In this document: positions 49,381-57,783 of the stretch, piece after piece | Position numbering within the stretch: position 1 is the first letter of the stretch | Layout of the letters: every line of letters begins with the position of its first letter | From: JAYZDK01 sp964604165 | GTDB taxonomy: Bacteria > Myxococcota_A > UBA796 > CAJQPC01 | DNA: 64,000 nucleotides | NCBI GenBank assembly: GCA_964604165.1 | Contig: CAZRYF010000002.1 | Location: forward strand, 62,001 to 126,000 | Direction of reading: 5' to 3' | Made by a program: the position numbers and the translations under genes | Notes under the pieces: generated by a model | The model's input: only the letters and a program-made list of their open reading frames with translations | The model's database searches: none | What the model was told of the DNA's origin: nothing

Positions 49381-50481
49381 TCAACCCCCTTCACAGCGCC
49401 CAAGCAACGACTCCGATTGCCAGAGAGCTCGAGCAATTGCCTGGTCCATGTCCATGTAGCAGTATTCACCAAGTCGCCCACAGATCAGCACGTCCTCCAG
49501 CTTCTCCGCCCGATCCCGGTACCGTCGATACAGCCCCTTGTTCTTCCAGTCGGGAAACGGGTACTCAAACTCGTCGGGTGCAAGAGGAGAAAACGGCGTT
49601 TCTCGGGTGAGAACAGTTCCCTGGATCTCTTTGCCATTCGACACGTGGGGCAGATGCTTCCACTCAATGGTTCGAATGTGAGACCCACCGTCATGCAAGG
49701 GCTCGTTGACTTGCACACAAGGTTGATAAAGGTCGGTCCCCTCCAGATAGGAGACCTCTCGCATCTGTCCACGGTAGTCGAGAGAGCCGAGGTCAAAGCC
49801 AAAAAACTCGTCGATCGGACCTGTGAAAACAGTCTTGTACCGGGGAACAAATGCCTCCCGGTTTTGAAGATAGTCAAAGTTCAGGACCACCGGAATGCCC
49901 TTCAACAACTGTGCAACAAGATCCGTATAGCCCTTCTCGGGAATCCCTTGGTAGGTCGCGTTTGGCTTCAACCTGGGATCATCGTCGTGGTGGATGTTGA
50001 TTCGCGAAAACAGTGCCGACGAGAGCTCCCTGGCAGCCCTTCCCCACTGCTTTTCTGTGTATTCCTTGATAAACCGGTCAAAAACGAGCTGCGGCATCAC
50101 AGACAAGGCTGCCTGCTCGAAATTCTCTACCGCACCATCGTGGCCTGGCTTCCAATCCTCGCCCAGCTCCCGTCGGATGTAGCTCCCCGCAATGGGCCAA
50201 TTCTCCAGATCGTTTCCAAGCCGCACCTTGATTTCGGCAGAAAAGGGGAGAAAAGTAGCAAACCTACCCACAAACTCCCAGACCTTTCTATTGGATGTCC
50301 GGAAGTAGTGCGGCCCGTAGGTGTGCACGCGGATTCCCGATGGGTAAAGGGCGTCATGAACATTCCCCCCAAGGTGGGAGCGCCGATCCACAACCTGCAC
50401 CTGAAATCCCGCATCGTGCAGTTGACGGGCAATAACGGCACCGGTCAAACCGCTGCCTACAACCAGGAAATCCAACGCCAT
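49381..50481 (-). CDS. glf: UDP-galactopyranose mutase
   Basis: A 366-residue flavoprotein that interconverts UDP-Galp and UDP-Galf. FAD binding is at the N-terminus (DFLVVGSGLTGAVIARQL, DRRSHLGGNVHD). Active-site stretches HTYGPHYFRTSN, FIKEYTEKQWG, the substrate region YQGIPEKGYTD and FTGPIDEFFG match Glf. The C-terminus has LICGRLGEYCYMDMDQAIARAL. It starts 6 bp after the phosphosugar transferase, so the genes are cotranscribed; the product polysaccharide probably contains galactofuranose. Confidence 0.95.
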   Translation of the reverse strand: MALDFLVVGSGLTGAVIARQLHDAGFQVQVVDRRSHLGGNVHDALYPSGIRVHTYGPHYFRTSNRKVWEFVGRFATFLPFSAEIKVRLGNDLENWPIAGSYIRRELGEDWKPGHDGAVENFEQAALSVMPQLVFDRFIKEYTEKQWGRAARELSSALFSRINIHHDDDPRLKPNATYQGIPEKGYTDLVAQLLKGIPVVLNFDYLQNREAFVPRYKTVFTGPIDEFFGFDLGSLDYRGQMREVSYLEGTDLYQPCVQVNEPLHDGGSHIRTIEWKHLPHVSNGKEIQGTVLTRETPFSPLAPDEFEYPFPDWKNKGLYRRYRDRAEKLEDVLICGRLGEYCYMDMDQAIARALWQSESLLGRCEGG

Positions 50482-50487
50482 GGAGTC

Positions 50488-51225
50488 TTAGAAGGCGCCT
50501 CGACAGGACAGGACAGCCGGAATGGTGGAAACGAGAATCTTGAAATCCAGCCAATTGGTCCGGTTGATCACGTACTCGATGTCGTGTCTCGCCATGTGCA
50601 ACACATGATCGCTGCTCGACCGATCCCGCACTTGCCAAAGCCCGGTGATGCCAGGTCGAACCCTGCCTCTAAGCTCTCGAAACTCGGGCTTGGCCGCCAG
50701 CATCTGGATCACCAACGGTCGAGGCCCGACCATACTCATGTCCCCGCGAATCACATTCCACAGCTGAGGCAACTCATCCAGGCTGGTCCTTCGGAGAATC
50801 CGCCCCACCGGGGTGACGCGCGGGTCATTGCGCAGCTTGAAAAGAGAACCATCCATTGGCGCTGGTGGGTCGGATGGCGGGCGGCTCTCTCCTCTCATGG
50901 TTCGAAACTTAAAAAAGCGAAACCGGCTGTCGTCCTTGCCCCATCGCTCTTGTGAAAAAACCACGGGGCCCTTGGAGGTACAAAAGACCAGAACCGCAAT
51001 CAGCCCCAGAAGAGGTGACAAGAGCAGCAAAAGGGTGACCCCCAGAACAACATCCAAGACGCGCTTGACCGCACGGTCAAGGGATTTGGCAACGGGCCGC
51101 CTGGAGGTAAGCCTCAGAGTCTCGTCGGGAAGGCCCATTTCAGCCAGTGTCTCCAATCCTTGCTCAACTCCAGCTCCATCGTCCCTCAACGGCGGATCCG
51201 GCGACTTGGAACAAGACGGCTGCAT
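50488..51225 (-). CDS. Undecaprenyl-phosphate sugar transferase (polyprenol phosphoglycosyltransferase)
   Basis: A 245-residue initiating sugar-phosphate transferase of the WbaP/WcaJ/PglC type. The ATG at 51225 is preferred because GAGGGG lies 5 bases upstream and removes a non-coding-looking extension. Motifs: KRVLDVVLGVTLLLLLSPLL (membrane re-entrant helix), FKFRTMRGES, RTSLDELPQLWNVIRGDMS and MVGPRPL, with the essential Asp-Glu in LDELPQ. It transfers the first sugar-phosphate to undecaprenyl phosphate. No multi-pass N-terminal domain is present, so this is the small catalytic type. It leads the operon with glf. Confidence 0.92.
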   Translation of the reverse strand: MQPSCSKSPDPPLRDDGAGVEQGLETLAEMGLPDETLRLTSRRPVAKSLDRAVKRVLDVVLGVTLLLLLSPLLGLIAVLVFCTSKGPVVFSQERWGKDDSRFRFFKFRTMRGESRPPSDPPAPMDGSLFKLRNDPRVTPVGRILRRTSLDELPQLWNVIRGDMSMVGPRPLVIQMLAAKPEFRELRGRVRPGITGLWQVRDRSSSDHVLHMARHDIEYVINRTNWLDFKILVSTIPAVLSCRGAF

Positions 51226-51414
51226 GTACCCCTCAAGTGAAGAAAACCCTGACGACACGCCCCAATTGTGGTGCCGTTCCAGGTGAATCGTCGAGGTATC
51301 CGGTCGAAACCAAAAAAGCATTGAAATTCAGTGTTTCCCCCCCATGCTCCCGGGCCACCCAACGGGAGAAACGCTGCCGAACGAGCAACGGATCCGCACG
51401 TCGCCTCTGTGCCT

Positions 51415-54000
51415 TCAAGGGAGCGACTCTCCCACATCCGTCGTGGTGTCCCCACTTGACTCCAAACCTCGAATCACCCAACTTGATCGCCCCACCAACC
51501 CCATGTCATCTCCCGCCCGCACCGTAAAACGGTTCTGACCCGCCTCCAGCTGCACAGGAATGTCCAATTCCAGCTCGCGGTTACCAGCGGTCTGTAGGCT
51601 CGTGAGCTTCTTGCCGGAAGACCAGACCTCCACGTAGGCGACCCGAACATCATCTTCCACCTGCAATCGAAGAACATCGGAACCCACAGGTCGCTCCAGC
51701 CGATGCTCCTCCAGGGTAATCCTAGGGGCCGCCAGCACCGTGGGGGGGCCGTCTTTGGCCACGTCCACATCCCAGGTGGCCAAACGTCCATACCCCGCAG
51801 CCTGAACCCGAATTTGCAGCGGTACTGGCTGGGTTTCCGCGGAGACACGCAGCCCCAGATCTACGCGATCCGTGGCACCTGGGATCAACCTGGGCAAGCC
51901 TGCATCGTACTCAGTCAGAGTCACCCCCGCAGACTCGGGAAAAAGAAACCGAACCCGCACATCCTCCAGGTCCGTGGGGCTCTCGTTTGTCAGTTGAATC
52001 ACCGCGCGGGTTGGCATCGGGTCCGTCTCTTGGGCGGCAAGAGGAACAAGCTGCAGCGAAATGCCGACGGGGGCTCGCCCATCGCCCGAATACTCCAAGA
52101 CCGAGGAAGACACGACGCGTGTCGGACATCCTCGACAAGAGAGCTCCAACTGCACCTGGGCCGCGCGAGAGGTCGCCCACTTTGGAATCGAGACGGTGGT
52201 CGCTCCCGCCGCCTGGGCCGCTGAATCAATCCTGCCCAGGGCAATCCATCTCTGGTGCCAAGCGGTTCCCGGCGCCTGGAGCCGGAGCATCACCTGCTCC
52301 AAGGGCTCACCCGAGAGGTTCTCCACCCGGGCCATGACCGCCACCTCCTCCCCAGCCATGGCCTCTCCGTCCAACCAAAGTTCGGTCTTCACCTGTGGGT
52401 TGGCCACCGGCCCAGGCTTCTCTTCTTGGTCGAAATCATCCTCCTGAATGGACCAATCCACTCCCCCGAGACGCATGGAGGCCGAAAGCCGCGCCTCTTG
52501 TTCTTCGCGAACCTGCTGCGCCACGATTCGGGCAATCCCGAGAAGCTCCTCCCGGGTCCGCGCGTCTTGAGCGGCAGCAGCCTCCAGAATGCGTAGGGCA
52601 AGAGCCAGCTCCATGTCCGATTCCTCGGGCACCTCCCTTTGAGCCCAGCCCGGACGCTCATGAACGAACACGACGGGTTCTTTCGCCTGGATCTGGCCCT
52701 CAAACCAAACCCCGCGCGACCCAAGCGTCACATGGGCCACCGGAACGTCTGGGGCCAACCCATCCTCATCAATTCCGAGGTCCCCTTCCACCAGGTACCG
52801 TGCCACTGTGAGCTTGAGGCGCAGATCAGACCGCAGGGTGTACACCTTTTGTACTGTTCCCTTTCCATAAGAGGACTGTCCCACCAGGATTGTGCGATCA
52901 AGCTCCCTCAGCGCCCCCGCCACGATCTCCGAACCGGAGGCCGTCCGCGTGTCTTGCAGAATCACGAGAGGAACATCTTGATCACGACCATCATCCAATG
53001 CGTTGATGCTGGGCACCAACCCCCGGACACTTGATCCTCCAGGCCCAACCGTGGAGACCAGCTCTCCTTCGGAGACAAACAGGTCAGCAACCCGCGCTGC
53101 CTGAATCATCGACCCGCCGGTGTTTCCCCTGAGGTCCAGCACCAAGCCTTGATCCAAAGCCCCCTTCCGTCCCAATTCCTGGAGCGCCCGGCGGAGATTC
53201 CCCACCGTCTGCTCCGAGAAGTGATCAATTTCAATGTGACCCACCCCGGCCTGAAGTTCACCCCAGGTCACATTGGGAATCTTCACCCGAGCCCGCACAA
53301 GAGGGAGGTCCAGCTCCTGCTGCCCCTCGGGTCGGCTTCTGGCCACCCGAAGCACAACCGTGGTTCCGCGCTCCCCCGTGATGCGGCCTACCGCATCCGT
53401 CACATTCATCCCGAGCGTGGAGATGCCGTCGATTTCGAGAATGCGATCCCGGTCCTTGAGCCCACCCCGAGCGGCCGGAGTGTTTGGATAAACCTCCCGA
53501 ACGGTCAACTGGTTGTCCACCACACTGATGCGTGTGCCGATGCCGGAGAGCGTGCCACTCAGACGCTTGTCAAAGGAGACAAGGCTCTCCCCGTAAAGGA
53601 CTCGGCTGTGTCGATCCAACCCGTCCACCAAGCCACTCAAAAGGGCTACCTCCAGATCGACATCAGGAAGATTCCCCGCCCCTTCCAACAAGGCCTGAAT
53701 CCGCGCCATGGCCGGGACAAGGTCTTCCCACTCCGCAGCATTCACCGCCCCCAGAAAGCGCCCATCCCCGTGGGAGAGGCGAACACCACCTTCCGTGTCC
53801 GCGACCAGAAGCCACGTCACCCGCCGTTCCAGGTTGTGGGCCGCGCTCTGTACCAATTCGTGAGGGTCGACTTCATCCCGCCACAGGTACAAGCCCTCGA
53901 TTCGCTCAAGCGCCGCCTCCCACAAGGCATGGGACGACTCGGCCTGCGCCGTTCCACCGAACCCCAGAAGCAAGAACATTCCGACCAGTCTCTTCAACAC
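51415..54000 (-). CDS. S41 family C-terminal-processing peptidase with long C-terminal region
   Basis: An 861-residue periplasmic protease. GTG at 54000 is preferred: GAGG lies 7 bases upstream and the result is a signal peptide ending GGTAQA. The N-terminal helical part (ALWEAALERIEGLYLWRD) precedes a PDZ domain at about 180-250 (GIGTRISVVDNQLTV, LKDRDRILEIDGIS). The protease core has DHFSEQTVGNLRRALQELG, LDLRGNTGGSM, the nucleophile Ser near 355 in RTASGSEIVAGAL and the general-base Lys near 379 in SSYGKGTVQKV. The last ~350 residues are beta-rich, probably CARDB-like, and absent from CtpA proper. It likely trims envelope proteins. Confidence 0.9.
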   Translation of the reverse strand: MLKRLVGMFLLLGFGGTAQAESSHALWEAALERIEGLYLWRDEVDPHELVQSAAHNLERRVTWLLVADTEGGVRLSHGDGRFLGAVNAAEWEDLVPAMARIQALLEGAGNLPDVDLEVALLSGLVDGLDRHSRVLYGESLVSFDKRLSGTLSGIGTRISVVDNQLTVREVYPNTPAARGGLKDRDRILEIDGISTLGMNVTDAVGRITGERGTTVVLRVARSRPEGQQELDLPLVRARVKIPNVTWGELQAGVGHIEIDHFSEQTVGNLRRALQELGRKGALDQGLVLDLRGNTGGSMIQAARVADLFVSEGELVSTVGPGGSSVRGLVPSINALDDGRDQDVPLVILQDTRTASGSEIVAGALRELDRTILVGQSSYGKGTVQKVYTLRSDLRLKLTVARYLVEGDLGIDEDGLAPDVPVAHVTLGSRGVWFEGQIQAKEPVVFVHERPGWAQREVPEESDMELALALRILEAAAAQDARTREELLGIARIVAQQVREEQEARLSASMRLGGVDWSIQEDDFDQEEKPGPVANPQVKTELWLDGEAMAGEEVAVMARVENLSGEPLEQVMLRLQAPGTAWHQRWIALGRIDSAAQAAGATTVSIPKWATSRAAQVQLELSCRGCPTRVVSSSVLEYSGDGRAPVGISLQLVPLAAQETDPMPTRAVIQLTNESPTDLEDVRVRFLFPESAGVTLTEYDAGLPRLIPGATDRVDLGLRVSAETQPVPLQIRVQAAGYGRLATWDVDVAKDGPPTVLAAPRITLEEHRLERPVGSDVLRLQVEDDVRVAYVEVWSSGKKLTSLQTAGNRELELDIPVQLEAGQNRFTVRAGDDMGLVGRSSWVIRGLESSGDTTTDVGESLP

Positions 54001-54071
54001 CGCGGCCTCATGGTTGCCTCTTTGGAAGCGACTCCACAGGAACAGCTTACACACCCTGCAGTTTCCGCACC

Positions 54072-54878
54072 ATGCCGCGGAAGACTCCAAGTGCTAATTG
54101 GTTGGCGGAGGAGGCACTTTTGGCCCCAGAAACCCTCGAGCAAACGCTCCGCGCCCTTGCCGAGGGCCAGCTGGAGGTGTCCAAGGCCCTGGAAAGACTT
54201 CAGGGAGCCGCCTTGGCGGAAGACGGGGAACCCTTCGCCAACCTGGATCTCCCCCGGCAACAAAGAACCGGCCTACCGGAAGTAATCTTTGGGCAGGGAA
54301 AAACCGCAGGGCAGATAGCATCCATCCTGGAGCGTTTGGTGGCAGCCGGACAACAAGGGATCGCCACACGGGTCGACGCTGAAAAGGCGGCCGAGGTCTG
54401 CCGAACACATTCGGAGGTGCGATACCACGAGACCGCGCGGGTCCTTCACTGGCCCACAGGCGAATGGAAAGACCAGGGGCAAGGTGAGATCACGGTGATC
54501 TGCGCAGGTACGTCCGACAGGCCGGTATCTGAGGAAGCCGCCGTAGTGGCCGAGCTTTTTGGAAACCGCGTGCAGCGACTTACAGATGTGGGGGTGGCAG
54601 GAATCCACCGAATCCTCTCCAGACAGGAGATTCTCCACAGCGCCCGGGTACACATCGTGGTGGCTGGGATGGAGGGTGCGCTTGCCAGCGTGGTGGCCGG
54701 GCTCTCAAGTCGTCCCATTATCGCGGTCCCCACATCCGTGGGGTACGGTGCTTCCTTCCAGGGCATTGCTGCCTTGCTGGGCATGTTGAACAGTTGTGCG
54801 AGCGGCGTTTCGGTTGTCAACATCGACAACGGATTCGGCGCAGCCGCCCAGGCCACCCTCATCAACCGCCTCCAATGA
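54072..54878 (+). CDS. larB: Nickel-pincer cofactor synthesis protein LarB
   Basis: A 268-residue LarB, which carboxylates and hydrolyses nicotinic acid adenine dinucleotide, the first step of nickel-pincer (NPN) cofactor synthesis. The N-terminal helix bundle precedes an AIR-carboxylase-like domain with ITVICAGTSDRPVSEEAA, RLTDVGVAGIHRIL, VVAGMEGALASVVAGLSSRPI and VPTSVGYGAS. The ATG at 54072 is used because it opens the family N-terminus. It is transcribed divergently from the S41 gene and overlaps larC by 4 bases (ATGA). larE and larA are not in the window. Confidence 0.92.
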   Translation: MPRKTPSANWLAEEALLAPETLEQTLRALAEGQLEVSKALERLQGAALAEDGEPFANLDLPRQQRTGLPEVIFGQGKTAGQIASILERLVAAGQQGIATRVDAEKAAEVCRTHSEVRYHETARVLHWPTGEWKDQGQGEITVICAGTSDRPVSEEAAVVAELFGNRVQRLTDVGVAGIHRILSRQEILHSARVHIVVAGMEGALASVVAGLSSRPIIAVPTSVGYGASFQGIAALLGMLNSCASGVSVVNIDNGFGAAAQATLINRLQ

Positions 54879-56044
54879 CCCGAACTCTCTGGCTTGACAC
54901 CACCGCTGGCGCTGCAGGAGACATGATCTGCGGGGCGCTCTTGGACTGTGGGGCACGCTGGGAAGCACTGGAAGAAGGACTCGCACTTCTGGGGCTTCCC
55001 GGGGTCGTGGTGCGTCGCGACGAGGTGCAGCGGGGCGCATTGCGAGCCTGCTGGTTTCAGGTGTCCCCCGAGAAAGACCCACCCCACCGAACCTGGCGTG
55101 AAGTCCGGACCCTGTTGAAGGAATCCGCACTGCCCGGCCCAGTGAAGGAAGACGCCCAGGCGGTTTTTGCCCGACTTGCCCAAGCAGAGGGTCGGGTCCA
55201 CGGAATCGATCCGGAGACGGTACACTTCCACGAGGTGGGGGCGCTAGATGCCGTGGTGGACGTGGTGGGCGCCTGTCTGCTTCTGGCAGACCTTGCTGTC
55301 ACAGACCTGGTGGCTTCTCCTCTTCCCATGGGGTCGGGGACGGTTGAAACAGCCCATGGAACACTGCCTGTGCCGGTGCCAGCAGTCCTGGAGTTGATGA
55401 ATGGTTGGCCCACCGTACAGGACAACCGGGTGGGAGAGTGGGTCACGCCGACCGGCGCGGCCCTGGTGACCACACTGGCGCGCCCCGGCGCCATGCCGGC
55501 CATGCGCCCGGCCTCCACCGGGCTGGGGGCGGGAACCCGAAACCCTCAGCAGCGCCCCAACGTCGTTCGTGCCGTTCTCGGTGAGGCAGTGACCCGCCCC
55601 CAGGAAGAGACCATTTGCGTGCTGGAGGCATGCGTCGACGACATGACGGGTGAACAAGTCCCACCTCTGCTCGAGGCCCTGTTGTCCGCTGGCGCAAAGG
55701 ATGCATGGGCACAAGCCGTCTGGATGAAGAAGGGTCGCCCCGGCCTTGCGGTGACCGCCCTGGCTACCCCGAATGAAGCAGACACCGTGGCCGATGCCCT
55801 CTTGAGGCACAGCTCCTCTTTTGGTGTTCGGAGAACCCTGACCCACCGAGACACCCTCTCGCGCGGCTGGGTAGACGTCGAAACCGACTATGGAACCATC
55901 AAGGTCAAAGAGGGCCGACGACTGAATGAGGTCCTGCACGCGGCCCCTGAGTTTGAGGACTGCCTCCAAGCTGCCAGGCAGGCCGATGTCCCCGTAGCAG
56001 AGGTGCATGCAGCCGCAGTCACGGCCTACCGGAGCAAGCGCTAA
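54875..56044 (+). CDS. larC: Nickel-pincer cofactor cyclometallase LarC
   Basis: A 389-residue LarC, the nickel insertase of the NPN cofactor pathway. N-terminal MTRTLWLDTTAGAAGDMICG, FHEVGALDAVVDVVGAC, SPLPMGSGTVETAHGTLPVP, TPTGAALV and the C-terminal KKGRPGLAVTAL with VKEGRRLNEVLHAAPEFEDC fit the family. The N- and C-terminal halves are in one frame, with no sign of the programmed frameshift found in Lactobacillus larC1/larC2. It ends in a 1-base overlap with the kinase-like gene. Confidence 0.92.
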   Translation: MTRTLWLDTTAGAAGDMICGALLDCGARWEALEEGLALLGLPGVVVRRDEVQRGALRACWFQVSPEKDPPHRTWREVRTLLKESALPGPVKEDAQAVFARLAQAEGRVHGIDPETVHFHEVGALDAVVDVVGACLLLADLAVTDLVASPLPMGSGTVETAHGTLPVPVPAVLELMNGWPTVQDNRVGEWVTPTGAALVTTLARPGAMPAMRPASTGLGAGTRNPQQRPNVVRAVLGEAVTRPQEETICVLEACVDDMTGEQVPPLLEALLSAGAKDAWAQAVWMKKGRPGLAVTALATPNEADTVADALLRHSSSFGVRRTLTHRDTLSRGWVDVETDYGTIKVKEGRRLNEVLHAAPEFEDCLQAARQADVPVAEVHAAAVTAYRSKR

Positions 56045-57120
56045 TGGCCCAGATTGCCCTCCACGGGATTGATGCCCACACCGCCCGAGAATTGAGGCGG
56101 GCCGGACACAAGCTCGTGGTGCCAGAGTCTCTTCCCTTAAGTCCGGACTTGGACCTGATCTTGATGAACTGGGAGTGCGAGAGCGGTCCTCGCTGGACCA
56201 GCGACGTGCGAGCCTTGGATCGACACATTCCGATCTTGGCCATCACCGCAAACGGGGACCAGGCCGAGGCCGCCCTCAGGGCGGAAGCTACAGATGTCAT
56301 CGTCGCCCCAATCCGGAACTCCATTCTCCTCTCCAGGGTCGCGGTCCACGTGGACTGCCGGGCGCGATTTGTGGAGATTCGAGATCTCCGCACCCGAGAG
56401 CTGCTCCACACAAGCCAGGGCCTTCGCATGGCCAGCGAGATCTCTCGTGCCCATGACTTTCTGGAACGATTGATCGACGCTTCCCCTGATCCGATCATTG
56501 CCTCCGAAGCCAAGGGCCAGGTCCTGCTATTCAACCGCGCGGCCGAGAAGCTCTTGGGCTACAGCTCCCAGGAGGCCCGCGCCCGGCTGCACGTTAGCGA
56601 CTTATACGCCGACGCAAGGGACTCAACACAGGTGCTGATGGCCATTCGATCGAGCCCCGAGGGCAGGTGCGAAAACTTCCGAACCCGCCTGCGCTCACGC
56701 ACCGGTGAACCCATTCCCATCCTGCTCTCTGCTGCAGAGGTTCATGATCGGGACGGTGAGACTGTAGCCACGGTCGGCGTCTTTCGTGACACCAGAGAGA
56801 GCGACTCCCTGACCAGCCGTCTGCGGGACGCCACGAACCAACTGATCGCGTCGGAAAAGCGCTCCGCTGCCACGGAGCTGGCGGGCGCCACGGCCCATGA
56901 GCTCAACCAGCCCCTGACATCGGTCATGGGGATTCTGGAGTTGGCCATTCTCAAGGCCGAGGAGGATGAAGACCTCAGAGAGCGCTTGGAACGAGCCTAC
57001 AACCAGCTGGAGCGCATGGCGGAGATTGTCCGCAGCCTGTCCCGCATCACCCGATACCGAACAAAGCAGTACGTAGAGGGCATAGACATCCTGGACCTGG
57101 ACCCGCCGACGAACTTCTAG
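56044..57120 (+). CDS. PAS-containing histidine-kinase-like protein lacking ATPase domain
   Basis: A 358-residue protein. Residues 1-110 form a receiver-like domain (ILMNWECESGPRWTS, ADVIVAPIRNS-like), followed by a PAS domain (FLERLIDASPDPIIASEAKG, LLGYSSQEARARLHVSDLY) and a HisKA dimerisation segment with a phospho-His candidate in TAHELNQPLTSVMG. After that it stops, at PPTNF, without N, G1 or G2 boxes of the HATPase domain. Either this is a natural receiver/phosphotransfer protein of the PAS-HisKA type, or it was shortened when the MITE-like element that abuts its stop inserted. It shares a 1-base overlap with larC. Confidence 0.8.
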   Translation: MAQIALHGIDAHTARELRRAGHKLVVPESLPLSPDLDLILMNWECESGPRWTSDVRALDRHIPILAITANGDQAEAALRAEATDVIVAPIRNSILLSRVAVHVDCRARFVEIRDLRTRELLHTSQGLRMASEISRAHDFLERLIDASPDPIIASEAKGQVLLFNRAAEKLLGYSSQEARARLHVSDLYADARDSTQVLMAIRSSPEGRCENFRTRLRSRTGEPIPILLSAAEVHDRDGETVATVGVFRDTRESDSLTSRLRDATNQLIASEKRSAATELAGATAHELNQPLTSVMGILELAILKAEEDEDLRERLERAYNQLERMAEIVRSLSRITRYRTKQYVEGIDILDLDPPTNF

Positions 57121-57398
57121 ACCGGATTTTTCACCAGGCTTCGTTACGAGGGCTCGAAGTGCGCCAGCGAGGCGGGTTTTGGCGTGGCTCCGTGGGCGAC
57201 GGGGTGCTGAAGCACGCCAACCCGCAGGGGGGCGAAAGCCCTCGCCGCAGGCGGGGGACCGTACGGGTCGGGGGGACGCGACAAGGGCCGCCGCAGCAAG
57301 CAATTCGGGGCCGCCAGCTGGAGCGTAGCGGAAGCCGGCGAAAGCCCTCGCCGAACGGCGAGGGACCGTAGGGAAGAACGGCTGGTGAAATATCCGGG
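57121..57398. mobile_element. MITE-like element, copy 2 (278 bp, inverted relative to copy 1)
   Basis: The right terminus CTGGTGAAATATCCGGG (57382-57398) is identical to that of copy 1; the left terminus (57121-57137) has two mismatches. Compared with copy 1 it has about 88 bp more in the middle, with a second CCCTCGCCG-type hairpin near 57238-57255. It starts on the base after the TAG of the kinase-like gene and lies between convergent genes, where its hairpins could serve as terminators. No open frame of coding quality lies within it. Confidence 0.8.
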
Positions 57399-57415
57399 CT
57401 CGTCCCAGCGGGGGA

Positions 57416-57625
57416 CTAGTGGGGGAAGTGGTTCCGCAGATTCGCGCCCGCGGCGCTGCCGCTGACTCCGGGCGTGGCCCCAGCGTTGTTCAGGAGTTGG
57501 CTGTTGCTGCTTGCCCCTGGATTCGTTCGATCGCCCAGGCGGGTGTTGTTCCCCTGTGGACAGGGGTTTGCAAACGCGACGGACGCGACAGAAAAGGCTG
57601 CGACAACAAAAAGAATCTTCTTCAT
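57416..57625 (-). CDS. Small secreted protein
   Basis: A 69-residue protein starting at the ATG 57625, with GGAG 9 bases upstream. MKKILFVVAAFSVASVAFA is a textbook signal peptide, cut before NPCPQ. The mature ~50 residues are rich in Asn, Gly, Ser and Ala (NNTRLGDRTNPGASSNSQLL) and contain a single Cys. I know no family. It is preceded by a near-perfect sigma-54 promoter, so it is probably made under a specific signal. A possible role as a peptide signal or surface polypeptide is a guess. Confidence 0.7.
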   Translation of the reverse strand: MKKILFVVAAFSVASVAFANPCPQGNNTRLGDRTNPGASSNSQLLNNAGATPGVSGSAAGANLRNHFPH

Positions 57626-57690
57626 TTGAATCTCCAGACCGTTGGGCCTTTCCCTGTGGATCCCAGTCATACCGGGGTGCCCCTTAGTTT

Positions 57691-57707
57691 AGCAAGCCTC
57701 ATGCCAA
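57691..57707 (-). promoter_or_regulatory. Sigma-54 (RpoN) promoter of small secreted protein
   Basis: Read on the minus strand, TTGGCATGAGGCTTGCT matches the -24/-12 consensus YTGGCACGNNNNTTGCW except for one base, with exactly 10 bp between GG and GC. Transcription should start at about 57680, giving a leader of about 55 bases before the ATG at 57625. An enhancer-binding protein would be required; none is encoded beside it. Confidence 0.72.
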
Positions 57708-57783
57708 ATAAAATCAGCCAATTCGCAGGAAACCAAGGGGTGTGGGACATCATTGTCTCACAGAACCCCTCCAACCGGGGCTG

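Noticed and set aside
49321..50955. 544-residue plus-strand open frame
   Set aside because: Antisense shadow of glf and the sugar transferase; composition is not protein-like.
56695..57303. 202-residue minus-strand open frame over the second element
   Set aside because: Its C-terminal part is antisense to the kinase-like gene and its N-terminal part is the element; similar reading of copy 1 (31669-32010) shows only that the repeat lacks stops.
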